Below are positions 25,433-33,149 of a DNA stretch of 37,138 bases, in pieces. Below the pieces are notes generated by a model. It was not told where the DNA came from, ran no database searches, and saw nothing but the letters and a program-made list of their open reading frames with translations. Numbering within the stretch: position 1 is the first letter of the stretch; every line of letters starts with the position of its first letter. The DNA lies in NCBI GenBank assembly GCA_910587715.1, contig CAJUMV010000038.1:1-37138 (forward strand), given 5' to 3'. The stretch is from an uncultured Lachnospiraceae bacterium. Lineage in GTDB: Bacteria; Bacillota; Clostridia; Lachnospirales; Lachnospiraceae. Made by a program: the position numbers and the translations under genes.

Positions 25433-26866
25433 CTATGAATCATCTTCTACCGCCCTTCTGTTTGATATAATAGAAAAATCATCAATATACTCACCCGTCT
25501 GATAATCATAGATAAGAATTTTATGGGGTTCTTTAAGGGAAATCCATATTTCAAAATCTGCCGGTACAAATTCTCCGTCCGTTGTCAGCATACCATTAAA
25601 CCACCAGTAAGATGCGTCTTCTCCATATATAAATTGCACATGGAAACTAATTCCCTCTATGCCTTCTACTGTTGTTATCCCCTGCCCACAGCTTAAAGCG
25701 TCCGTTTTTTCGTTAAGTTCTGATATTTTGCTGTATATTTCATTTTTCAAACTCTCTACTTCCTCATAGTGATACGTCAGCCAGTCATATATTTCCATTC
25801 GGTCATATTCCGGGCAGGCAAGGTAAACCTTTTTCCCTTTTATATCAGGAATTACAACTGAAAAATCAGTCTTATCTTTTGCAAAGGGAATTGTTTCTGC
25901 ACAATAAACTATCACATTCACAATATTTGGGTTATTCTTATCTTCTTCCCATACCACTTTACTGACGTGGAATGAATGCAGATTTATTTCTCCGTTCACA
26001 GTAAGCTGCCCTGTTTCTTCGTCATATGTGGTGTCTGATATGGACATATATCCTGTTTCAAGCGGCTTGCCAATCACATATATTTTAAAAGCAGCAAATA
26101 TCAGGAATATAAAGAGAATACCTGCCAGTATTCCTATGGTTATTTTCAGGTGATTCATGCGCTTTCGTATCTTTTTTAGTGCATCAACAGCAATGGTATC
26201 ATGGGCAGATAAATCATCTTTTCCGATACCTTCCTCCATTTCCGTATAAATTTTATGGCATTCCTCACATTCCCCTAAATGTTTTTTCACCAGTTCACTT
26301 CCTGTGTCACTTAAAATGTGATCAATGTAACCGGGAAGAAGATCCCGTATCACATCACAGTTATATTTCTCATTCATTTCGACTGATCTCCTTTCTGATT
26401 TTTTGTTTGGCACGAAAAAAACAGTCCTGCACCAATTTTCGCTTTTTCCCATTATTTCCCCGATTTCACGGAAAGACAATTCTCCGCTTATACGATACAT
26501 TACAACTTCTTTCTCCTGTTCTGACAGAAGGTGGATTGCCTGATAAAGCTCTATCTTATTTTCCTGCCGAATAACAAAGGTTTCCCCTTCCGATATTGAA
26601 ACATCTGGAAGATTATCGGTAAGTTCCACCATTTTAAAACGATTCTTTTTCCGAAGTTCCTGCCACAATATATGCTTTGCAATCTGACAAAGCCATACAG
26701 ACAGTTTACAAGAAGCATCATAACGTGAAATAGACATGCTCGCTTTCAAAAAAGTTTCTTGTGTCATTTCCTCTGACCATTCAGCATTGTGCGTATGGGA
26801 ATATAGAAATCCATAAACTAATCTGGAATACTTCTGATAAACAATTTCCATATCTGAGTAATCCAT
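25433..26866 (-). CDS. ECF sigma factor reading directly into its zinc-finger anti-sigma factor (probable frameshift fusion)
   Basis: The open frame of 477 aa starts at ATG 26866 (AGGAGGTGA eight bases upstream). Residues 5-70 are sigma region 2 and about 105-148 region 4 of an ECF sigma factor. After SENW (about 145) the sequence becomes atypical. From Met164 (26377) it is an anti-sigma factor: a CDVIRDLLPGYID start with HLGECEECH zinc-binding residues, a transmembrane helix about 243-268, and an extracytoplasmic domain of about 210 residues. In the other frame the sigma end reads VQDCFFRAKQKIRKEISRNE and stops at 26370, overlapping the anti-sigma ATG by 8 bases. So these were almost surely two overlapping genes, fused by loss of one base, or the base is a sequencing error. 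ECF pairs of this kind respond to envelope stress; the signal is unknown. Confidence 0.85.
   Translation of the reverse strand: MDYSDMEIVYQKYSRLVYGFLYSHTHNAEWSEEMTQETFLKASMSISRYDASCKLSVWLCQIAKHILWQELRKKNRFKMVELTDNLPDVSISEGETFVIRQENKIELYQAIHLLSEQEKEVVMYRISGELSFREIGEIMGKSENWCRTVFFVPNKKSERRSVEMNEKYNCDVIRDLLPGYIDHILSDTGSELVKKHLGECEECHKIYTEMEEGIGKDDLSAHDTIAVDALKKIRKRMNHLKITIGILAGILFIFLIFAAFKIYVIGKPLETGYMSISDTTYDEETGQLTVNGEINLHSFHVSKVVWEEDKNNPNIVNVIVYCAETIPFAKDKTDFSVVIPDIKGKKVYLACPEYDRMEIYDWLTYHYEEVESLKNEIYSKISELNEKTDALSCGQGITTVEGIEGISFHVQFIYGEDASYWWFNGMLTTDGEFVPADFEIWISLKEPHKILIYDYQTGEYIDDFSIISNRRAVEDDS
26370..26434 (-). other. Displaced sigma-factor C-terminus in the other frame
   Basis: Going from TGGTGC at 26429-26434 into the alternate frame gives VQDCFFRAKQKIRKEISRNE followed by TGA (26370-26372). 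This matches the usual end of small clostridial ECF sigma factors. Adding one G after TGG would rejoin it to region 4. The product of the original sigma gene would then be about 165 aa, the family norm. Confidence 0.75.
26388..26394 (-). promoter_or_regulatory. Internal ribosome-binding site for the anti-sigma start
   Basis: AAAGGAG lies 10 bases before ATG 26377 on the minus strand. Such a site inside an uninterrupted gene would be purposeless. It therefore supports a separate anti-sigma gene (25433-26377, 314 aa) that can still be translated independently of the altered sigma frame. Confidence 0.65.
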
Positions 26867-26892
26867 TCCTCAACTCACCTCCTCTACCCTTT

Positions 26893-26921
26893 ATATCACA
26901 TTAATTTATAATTCGTTACAA
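26893..26921 (-). promoter_or_regulatory. Candidate promoter of the sigma/anti-sigma gene
   Basis: On the minus strand TTGTAA (26916-26921) and TGATAT (26893-26898) are 17 bases apart. The overlapping TGTAAC is also a common -35 core for ECF sigma factors, so autoregulation is possible. The 26867-27159 region is an AT-rich divergent intergenic region with promoters at both ends and no gene visible. Confidence 0.4.
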
Positions 26922-27047
26922 ATATTATGATTTTTCTAAATGCAATTTTAAAAACTACATTACTCAATTGCATAAATTTGATTTATCTTTGTATCACAAA
27001 AGAAACAGAAATTATTTCTCATAAACTTTCGATGCCCCAACTCCCTC

Positions 27048-27076
27048 TTGACACTTCCGCATTTTAGGTACATAAT
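27048..27076 (+). promoter_or_regulatory. Sigma-A promoter of the Mrp/Mbh-type operon
   Basis: TTGACA (27048-27053), 17 bases, then CATAAT (27071-27076). The consensus -35 and near-consensus -10 predict a start near 27083 and a leader of about 77 bases before the first gene. Confidence 0.75.
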
Positions 27077-27159
27077 ATCAACGTCGTATAGGCTCCCTTT
27101 TTAATAAGAAGAAACACACTTAGAAACTACAAAATATTTTCAGAAGAACGGAGTGGAAA

Positions 27160-27636
27160 ATGTTTATTCTTTTTTTTCTAATCTGGGTAATATTTAACGG
27201 GCAGTTTACCGCGGAAATTGCTGCCTTCGGCGTCGTTATTGCAGGGGTTATGTACTGGTTTTTATGTAAGTTTTTCAATTACAGCCCTCGGTACGACCTT
27301 TTTTTATTGCGGAAAGCGCCGCTTTTGCTGCAATATATGTTGACCTTAGTCGTGGAAATAGTAAAGGCAAATCTCGCAGTCTTCCGGCTGATTTACACTG
27401 CAGAGTATGAATTGGAGCCGGCAGTCGTACATTTTAAAACGGATTTGCGCTCCACTTTTGCACGGGTGCTGTTGGCAAATTCCATCACACTAACACCCGG
27501 TACGATTACCGTCGCGTTAACAGATAATGAATTTACGGTACACTGTCTTGACAAAGAGCTGGCGGAGGGTATTTCCTCCTCTGTGTTTGTAAAATTATTG
27601 GAGAAAATTGAAGGACAAAGTGAGAAGTACTTCTAA
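27160..27636 (+). CDS. mrpE: Mrp-type cation/proton antiporter subunit E
   Basis: This 158 aa membrane protein is the MnhE/MrpE subunit, a small accessory part of the multi-subunit Na+/H+ antiporter. Two N-terminal hydrophobic segments, including MFILFFLIWVIFNGQFT, are followed by the family region with LEPAVVHFKTDLRSTFARVLLANSITLTPGT and VHCLDKEL. Length is normal. It is the first gene of the operon, with GGAG six bases before the ATG. A 101-base gap with two hairpins separates it from the next gene. Confidence 0.93.
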   Translation: MFILFFLIWVIFNGQFTAEIAAFGVVIAGVMYWFLCKFFNYSPRYDLFLLRKAPLLLQYMLTLVVEIVKANLAVFRLIYTAEYELEPAVVHFKTDLRSTFARVLLANSITLTPGTITVALTDNEFTVHCLDKELAEGISSSVFVKLLEKIEGQSEKYF

Positions 27637-27682
27637 AGACGTCCCGCCATAGGACGGGACGCCAAGAAGTACTAAATCTCAC
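27620..27682 (+). other. Long interrupted hairpin at the end of mrpE
   Basis: GTGAGA (27620-27625) plus AGTACTTCT (27626-27634) pair with AGAAGTACT (27665-27673) and TCTCAC (27677-27682), leaving a three-base AAA bulge. Inside, CGTCCCG (27640-27646) pairs with 27655-27661. The stem starts inside the mrpE coding end and covers its stop codon. There is no T run after it, so it is more likely an mRNA processing or stability element, or a mobile palindromic repeat, than a terminator. Confidence 0.7.
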
Positions 27683-27685
27683 TTG

Positions 27686-27712
27686 GGAGAATGCCAAAAA
27701 CAGGCATTCTCC
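27686..27712 (+). other. Perfect 10-bp hairpin between mrpE and mrpF
   Basis: GGAGAATGCC pairs perfectly with GGCATTCTCC around AAAAACA. It sits three bases after the previous hairpin and 25 bases before the mrpF start. It is not followed by T residues. It may protect the downstream message or lower the ratio of later subunits to MrpE. Confidence 0.7.
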
Positions 27713-27737
27713 GCACAACTTTGAAATGGAGGAAACT

Positions 27738-28070
27738 ATGAGTAAAGAAGCAATCTACCACCCGCTGTTTATTTTTTTACTGATTGCGCTTTCTTTTATG
27801 CTGCTCGTTTGCCTGATACGCGCTGTCAAAGGTCCCCGCGTTGCCGACCGCCTGATGGCTGTCAACATGATGGGCACGATGGTCATGGTTATGATCTCGG
27901 TTCTGGCGCTGCTTTTAAAGGAAGGCTATCTGGTGGACATCTGTCTGATTTATGCCATGATCAGCTTTCTTTCCGTGGTCGTCATCTCCAAGGTTTACAT
28001 CGGTATCTACGAGGAGCAGCACCACAAACAGGAAAAAGAGGAAGGGGGATATGCAGATGAACGCAGTTGA
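27738..28070 (+). CDS. mrpF: Mrp-type antiporter subunit F
   Basis: This 110 aa protein of the MnhF/MrpF family has three membrane helices. The family region is LIRAVKGPRVADRLMAVNMMGT, and the C-terminus is glutamate/lysine-rich. The start at 27738 is chosen because GGAGG lies five bases before it; an ATG at 27726 contains that site. The stop overlaps the next gene by 14 bases. Confidence 0.92.
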   Translation: MSKEAIYHPLFIFLLIALSFMLLVCLIRAVKGPRVADRLMAVNMMGTMVMVMISVLALLLKEGYLVDICLIYAMISFLSVVVISKVYIGIYEEQHHKQEKEEGGYADERS

Positions 28071-28461
28071 ATGGCTGAGACTGATTATCGGATGCCTGTT
28101 CATTTTGACCGGTATGGTCATTTTCTTCACGGAGCTGTTCGGCGTCTTTCATTTTAAATATGTCCTGAACAGAATGCACGCCGCCGCTATGGGCGACACG
28201 CTGGGCATCAGTGCATGCCTGATTGGCTTGATGATTTTTTCGGGTCTGAATTTTACGACGCTGAAAATGTTTTTGGTTATCGTCTTTTTGTGGTTTGCTT
28301 CCCCCGTCTCCTCGCATGTGCTCTCAAGACTGGAAGCCGCTACCAACGACAACCTCTCCGCATACTGTGAGTTATATGAAGATGTGGAGCTTCTTGAACA
28401 GGAGCTCGCCGGGGCCGGAGAAGATAAAAATACAAAAGAAAAGGAGGCGTCCGTGTCATGA
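28057..28461 (+). CDS. mrpG: Mrp-type antiporter subunit G
   Basis: This protein of about 134 aa belongs to the MnhG/MrpG family, with three helices and the family segment RMHAAAMGDTLGISACLIGL. ATG 28057 is preferred over ATG 28051 because the AGGGGG site is better spaced for it. The C-terminal tail is charged and longer than the family minimum. It overlaps mrpF by 14 bases and the following gene by 4. Confidence 0.9.
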   Translation: MNAVEWLRLIIGCLFILTGMVIFFTELFGVFHFKYVLNRMHAAAMGDTLGISACLIGLMIFSGLNFTTLKMFLVIVFLWFASPVSSHVLSRLEAATNDNLSAYCELYEDVELLEQELAGAGEDKNTKEKEASVS

Positions 28462-28733
28462 CTGCTTTTCAGATTATTTTGATGGGACTGTTAATTATCT
28501 GCGCGGTCTCCGTCAGCTTTTCCAAGAACCTTTTAAATTCCATTTTAATTTATATGTCCTTCAGTTTGGTCATGTCGATGCTCTGGATTTGTCTGGAATC
28601 TCCGGATCTGGCAATCACGGAAGCGGCCGTCGGCGCGGGAATCACGAGCGTCCTCTTCTTTGTAACACTCAAAAAAATTCGCGCCATTGACGCTTCAGGG
28701 AATGAAACAAAGGAGGAGAAGGAGCATGAGTAG
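28458..28733 (+). CDS. DUF4040/MbhD-like subunit
   Basis: This 91 aa protein with three helices contains SPDLAITEAAVGAGITSVLFF, the hallmark of the DUF4040 (MbhD) domain. In Bacillus this domain is part of the long MrpA subunit; here it is a separate gene, as in the archaeal Mbh and Mrp modules. It overlaps mrpG by 4 bases and the next gene by 8. It probably helps form the ion path between the D-like subunits. Confidence 0.88.
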   Translation: MTAFQIILMGLLIICAVSVSFSKNLLNSILIYMSFSLVMSMLWICLESPDLAITEAAVGAGITSVLFFVTLKKIRAIDASGNETKEEKEHE

Positions 28734-29685
28734 AAAAAAGACCGCAGAAGAGTACCGGAAAACCTTTGCCTTCCGTTTCTTCCGCTGGCTTTCCGGCGAA
28801 AAGGACCCCTATACCGGCGAAGTGGAAATGCATCCCCAGAAGGAGTATCAGCCGGACCCGGGGGCGGCTCTTCGTCACGAAAAAGAACATGACGCCATCA
28901 TGGACAAGGTCTATGATACCGAGCACAATAAATGGCTGCACCTCTTCCATCGATTGTATCAGGCAACCAGCATTCTCTTCTGCCTGTTTCTCATCGCCCT
29001 TCTTCTGGTAACCGTCTCTTATTTGCCCGCGGTCGGAACAGCGACCCGTCCGGTCAATAATGAAGTGGCGGAGCGCTACATTGAAAAGGGACTGGAGGAA
29101 ACAGGCGCAGTCAATATCGTTGCCGGCATGATTCTCGACTACAGGGCGTTTGACACGCTGGGAGAATCCCATGTGCTCTTTACGGCAACCGTTACGGTGC
29201 TGATTCTGCTCCGTCTCAACAAGCGCGAAAAGGATGAAGCGGAAGTGAGCGACCGCCGTTTTGAGCCGAAGAACGATGCGATTTTACAGCTTGTGGCGAC
29301 TTTTCTCGTGCCGATTATCATTATTTTTGGTATTTATATCATTTTAAACGGGCACCTCGGTCCCGGCGGCGGCTTCTCGGGCGGCGCGGTCATCGGTGCG
29401 GGGCTGGTGCTCTATCTAAATGCCTTCGGATTTAAAAAAACGGAGCGGTTCTTTACGGAAAAAACGTATAAATGGGTATGCTTTTTCTCCCTCTCCTTCT
29501 ACTGTTTGGCAAAAAGCTACTCGTTTTACACAGGCGCGAACCAGCTCCACAGCGTCATTCCGAAGGGAACGCCCGGCGCGATTCTTTCGAGCGGTCTGAT
29601 TCTGCCCTTAAATATTGCGGTAGGACTTGTGGTAGCATGCACGATTTACGCTTTTTACGCTATGTTCCGAAAAGGAGGGTTTTAA
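28726..29685 (+). CDS. mrpB: MbhE-MrpB fusion subunit
   Basis: This 319 aa protein has two recognisable parts. The first (about 75-175) contains TGAVNIVAGMILDYRAFDTLGESHVLF, the MbhE domain. The second (about 190-319) is MnhB/MrpB, with NGHLGPGGGFSGGAVIGAGL. The first 70 residues are hydrophilic, charged and unfamiliar (RKTFAFRFFRWLSGEKDPY) and would lie in the cytoplasm before the first helix. ATG 28726 has GGAG five bases upstream; the frame is open further but without a site. Because the MbhD and MbhE domains appear outside the A subunit, the layout is of the split, Mbh-like kind. Confidence 0.88.
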   Translation: MSRKKTAEEYRKTFAFRFFRWLSGEKDPYTGEVEMHPQKEYQPDPGAALRHEKEHDAIMDKVYDTEHNKWLHLFHRLYQATSILFCLFLIALLLVTVSYLPAVGTATRPVNNEVAERYIEKGLEETGAVNIVAGMILDYRAFDTLGESHVLFTATVTVLILLRLNKREKDEAEVSDRRFEPKNDAILQLVATFLVPIIIIFGIYIILNGHLGPGGGFSGGAVIGAGLVLYLNAFGFKKTERFFTEKTYKWVCFFSLSFYCLAKSYSFYTGANQLHSVIPKGTPGAILSSGLILPLNIAVGLVVACTIYAFYAMFRKGGF

Positions 29686-29686
29686 T

Positions 29687-30061
29687 ATGGGCCCGAATTT
29701 ATTTGCAAACTACGGAGAAGCCGTATCAGCGATTCTCTTCTGTATCGGCTTTACGAATCTGCTCCTGCAGACCAATCTGATCAAGAAAATTATCGGCTTA
29801 AATATTATGGACAGCGCGATTTATCTCTTTCTGGCGGAAAAAGGCTATATCGCGGGTCGGGTCGCACCCATAGTGGTGAACGGCATCACAAGCACGGAAG
29901 CCTACATCAACCCGATTCCCAGCGGACTTGTGCTGACGGGTATCGTGGTTTCCGTCTCCGTGACCGCGCTGATGCTGTCCCTGACGATTCGTCTTTATCT
30001 CAGATATCACTCGCTGGATTTGGACGAAATTTCCACACAGCTGAAAAAGGAGGGAAAATAA
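29687..30061 (+). CDS. mrpC: Mrp-type antiporter subunit C
   Basis: This 124 aa, three-helix protein of the MnhC/NuoK family carries the segment LIKKIIGLNIMDSAIYLFLAEKGY. A glutamate within helix 2 or 3, as in NuoK, is expected near the AEKGY or TEAYINPIP segments. It starts one base after the stop of the previous gene and ends one base before the next start. Confidence 0.92.
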   Translation: MGPNLFANYGEAVSAILFCIGFTNLLLQTNLIKKIIGLNIMDSAIYLFLAEKGYIAGRVAPIVVNGITSTEAYINPIPSGLVLTGIVVSVSVTALMLSLTIRLYLRYHSLDLDEISTQLKKEGK

Positions 30062-30062
30062 A

Positions 30063-31556
30063 ATGCCTTTTATCTGTAATTTTCCCTTTTTCTCCATCCT
30101 TTTAAGCCTTTTTTCCGGCACCGTCTGTTCCATGCTGCCCGCAAAGGCGGCAAAGGTGGTAAACCGCGCGGTTATCCTTGCGGTCGGACTAATGTCGGCT
30201 GTGCTGCTTTTATACCTTCTTTCCACGGGCGAGTCCTTCGTCTACTGGATGGGGCACTTCCCCGCACCATGGGGCAACGAAATCCGTGCCGGCGTGCTGG
30301 AAGCGGGCATGGCGCTCTTCTTCTGCATTATCATGTACCTGTCCATGGCGGGCGGTGCCCACAAGCTCCCGGGCGAAGTGGTGGAGAGCAAACATAATTT
30401 GTACTATATTCTGGTAAACCTTCTGCTGTGTTCCCTGCTTGCGCTGGTTTACACCAACGACATGTTTACCGCCTATGTGTTTGTGGAAATCAACACCATT
30501 TCCGCCTGTGGTCTGATTATGATTCGTCAGGTGGGACGCACGATCGAGGCGGCTGTCCGTTATATGATCATGAGTCTTTTAGGTTCCGGTCTGTTACTTT
30601 TCGGGCTTTGTATCATGTATGACCTGACAGGACACCTGCTGATGAGCAACATCAAAGAGTCGGTGGGACTTTTAATCGCAACCGGCGAATACCAGATTCC
30701 GCTGATTGTCTCGGTGGCTCTGATGTGTATCGGGCTTTGCATTAAAAGCGCATTATTTCCTTTCCACGCGTGGCTGCCGGACGCTTACGGATACTCCACG
30801 GTATCTTCCGCGGCGATTCTTTCCAGCCTGGTATCAAAGGGTTATATCTTCCTGCTGATTAAGATTATTTACCGCGTGATTGGCTTTGATATCTTTAACA
30901 GCACAAGAATTATTGACGTACTTTTTATTTTCGGTCTGATGGGCATGATTTTCGGCTCCCTCTCCGCCATTAAGGAAAATGATATCCGCAGGATGATCGC
31001 TTTCTCCTCGGTGGCGCAGATCGGCTATATTTACATGGGCTTCGGCATGGGCACGCAGGCTGGCATGGTGGCAAGCATTTTCCATATTTTATCCCATGCC
31101 GCTACGAAATCCCTGCTCTTTGTCGCTGCCATCGGTCTGACGGACGTGTCCGGCGGCAGCCGTAAATTCGCAGACCTGACAGGCGCCGCCTACCGCAATA
31201 AATGGGCGGGCGCGGCTTTCACGGTCGGCTCACTGTCCATGGTAGGTATTCCGCTCTTTTCCGGCTTTATCAGCAAGCTTCTCTTTGCCCAGGCCGCCGT
31301 ACAGGTGGAGGGCAAAATGCTGGCATCGCTGATTGTGCTGGGAATTAGTACGGTCTTAAATGCGGTCTACTTTATGAAAACAGTCATCCGTATTTATACT
31401 GCCGCGCCGGATGCCCCCTACACGGGCATTACCTTCCGGAACATGAAGGCTTATGCGGTGGTGCTTGTATGTTTTATGGTGCTAAATGTCATTTTGGGCG
31501 TCAGCTCCCAGCCGATTGTAGATATCATCGCGCAGGGACTCGCTATGTTCGCGTAA
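30063..31556 (+). CDS. mrpD: Proton-conducting antiporter-like subunit, MrpD/NuoN type (first copy)
   Basis: This 497 aa polytopic membrane protein of the Proton_antipo_M family has about 14 helices. The conserved charged residues are present: Glu in FVEINTISACG (helix 5), Lys in KSALFPFHAWLPDAYGYS (helix 7), Lys in LVSKGYIFLL, and Lys in HAATKSLLFVAAIG. GGAGG lies nine bases before the ATG. The next gene begins 17 bases after its stop. It forms one of four large proton channels encoded in this operon. Confidence 0.92.
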   Translation: MPFICNFPFFSILLSLFSGTVCSMLPAKAAKVVNRAVILAVGLMSAVLLLYLLSTGESFVYWMGHFPAPWGNEIRAGVLEAGMALFFCIIMYLSMAGGAHKLPGEVVESKHNLYYILVNLLLCSLLALVYTNDMFTAYVFVEINTISACGLIMIRQVGRTIEAAVRYMIMSLLGSGLLLFGLCIMYDLTGHLLMSNIKESVGLLIATGEYQIPLIVSVALMCIGLCIKSALFPFHAWLPDAYGYSTVSSAAILSSLVSKGYIFLLIKIIYRVIGFDIFNSTRIIDVLFIFGLMGMIFGSLSAIKENDIRRMIAFSSVAQIGYIYMGFGMGTQAGMVASIFHILSHAATKSLLFVAAIGLTDVSGGSRKFADLTGAAYRNKWAGAAFTVGSLSMVGIPLFSGFISKLLFAQAAVQVEGKMLASLIVLGISTVLNAVYFMKTVIRIYTAAPDAPYTGITFRNMKAYAVVLVCFMVLNVILGVSSQPIVDIIAQGLAMFA

Positions 31557-31572
31557 GGAGGAAAGCGCTAAT

Positions 31573-33057
31573 ATGTATCTGATTCTTTCATCCATCTTTT
31601 TTCCAATCATAGCAGGAGTGTTTCTGCTGATACGCTATCGGACGCCCTTATCAGGCGAAAATAGAAATGCCGACAGAAAGACGCTATTGCTTTTGACAGG
31701 CTCTTTCCTTGTCATCACAGCCGCGCTCGTCGCTGCCGCACTGCTGACGGCGAAGGAAGGCTTTACCCTCTTTTATCTGACCAAAAACCTGCCGATTTTC
31801 TTTCAAATTGACAACATAGGGACGCTCTTTTCCCTGCTCGCAGTGATTGTCCTGCCCTGCGCGGGCTTCTTCTCCTTCGAGTACATGAAACACGAGGAGC
31901 GCGAAGGACGATACTATGGCTTCTATCTGCTGGTATTCGGCATACTGAACGCACTTTGCTTTGCAGGCAACCTGATTACCTTTTATCTGTTCTTTGAACT
32001 ATTGACGCTGTCCTCTATGCCGCTCGTTCTTCATAATGGCTCAAAGGAAGCGGTGATGGCAGGGCTGAAATACTTATTTTATTCCCTGTGCGGCGCGTAT
32101 GCAGCGTTGTTTGGCATTTATTTTCTCTATCGAAACTGCGACTCACTGACCTTTACGACGGAGGGCGCGCTCCGTGCTTCCGCCATTGCGGGACAGGGCG
32201 GCTTTCTTATGGTGGTAGCCTTTATCATGCTTTTAGGCTTCGGCGTCAAAGCGGGCATGTTTCCCATGCATGCATGGCTGCCCACCGCGCATCCCGTAGC
32301 GCCCGCCCCGGCTTCCGCGGTTTTATCCGCCGTTATCGTCAAAGCGGGCGTACTTGCCATCATCCGTGTGCTCGGCATGTTTGGCACGGATTTTCTGCGG
32401 GGTACATGGGTGCAGAACACATGGCTGTGCCTGACGCTGATTACGGTATTTATGGGCTCCCTTCTTGCCTATCGGGAACCTGTGTTGAAAAAAAGACTGG
32501 CGTACTCTACGGTGAGCCAGCTCTCCTACATTCTGTTCGGTCTTGCCGTGATGCAGGAAACAGCCCTCACAGGGGCTCTTCTACATGTACTGGCACACGG
32601 ATTCGTCAAAGCAGCGTTATTCCTTTGTGCCGGAGCCATTATCTACAGGACCGAAAAAACACGGGTGGAAGAAATGCGCGGCATCGGTAAGGAAATGCCC
32701 TTCACCATGTGGTGCTTCACAATCGCTTCCCTTGGCCTAATCGGCATCCCGCCTACAGGCGGCTTTCTCAGCAAATGGTATCTGGCTCTCGGCTCCTTAA
32801 AGAGCGGTATTTCTGTTTTTGACGTGCTCGGTCCGGTGATTCTTCTCGTAAGCGCGCTGCTGACGGCGGGGTATCTGCTGCCGCTGACCATTCACGGCTT
32901 TTTCCCGGGAGCGGATTACGATTACAAGAGCCTGCAGAAGGAAGAACCGTGCAAGCTGATGACTATACCGATTTTAGTTCTGACAATATTGTCAGTCCTG
33001 ATTGGTCTGTTTCCAGATATTATTATACATTTGATTCATATGGCTGTTGTCGGTTAG
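31573..33057 (+). CDS. Proton-conducting antiporter-like subunit, MrpD type (second copy)
   Basis: This 494 aa paralogue has helix-5 Glu in FFELLTLSSMPLVLH, helix-7 Lys in GFGVKAGMFPMHAWLPTAHPVAPAP, and further Lys in VIVKAGVLAI and HGFVKAALFLCAGAI. These are the residues needed for proton transfer, so the copy looks functional. GGAGG lies 11 bases before the ATG. A 92-base gap with small inverted repeats follows. Confidence 0.92.
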   Translation: MYLILSSIFFPIIAGVFLLIRYRTPLSGENRNADRKTLLLLTGSFLVITAALVAAALLTAKEGFTLFYLTKNLPIFFQIDNIGTLFSLLAVIVLPCAGFFSFEYMKHEEREGRYYGFYLLVFGILNALCFAGNLITFYLFFELLTLSSMPLVLHNGSKEAVMAGLKYLFYSLCGAYAALFGIYFLYRNCDSLTFTTEGALRASAIAGQGGFLMVVAFIMLLGFGVKAGMFPMHAWLPTAHPVAPAPASAVLSAVIVKAGVLAIIRVLGMFGTDFLRGTWVQNTWLCLTLITVFMGSLLAYREPVLKKRLAYSTVSQLSYILFGLAVMQETALTGALLHVLAHGFVKAALFLCAGAIIYRTEKTRVEEMRGIGKEMPFTMWCFTIASLGLIGIPPTGGFLSKWYLALGSLKSGISVFDVLGPVILLVSALLTAGYLLPLTIHGFFPGADYDYKSLQKEEPCKLMTIPILVLTILSVLIGLFPDIIIHLIHMAVVG

Positions 33058-33109
33058 GTAATGTTGATTTGAGATTCCACAAGGCGGAATAACAGCGGTT
33101 ATCATGTAA

Positions 33110-33134
33110 GAAATCCCCTCGATATACGGATTTC
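33110..33134 (+). repeat. Small inverted repeat between D-like subunits
   Basis: GAAATCC (33110-33116) and GGATTTC (33128-33134) form a 7-bp stem ahead of the third D-like gene, 15 bases before its ATG. A smaller ATTCC/GGAAT repeat lies near 33074-33090. No T run follows, so a terminator is unlikely. It may influence translation of the next gene. Confidence 0.35.
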
Positions 33135-33149
33135 GGAACGGAGAACATT

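Noticed and set aside
27640..27715. The mrpE-mrpF hairpins as a transcription terminator
   Set aside because: No T run follows either stem and the operon clearly continues in frame order.
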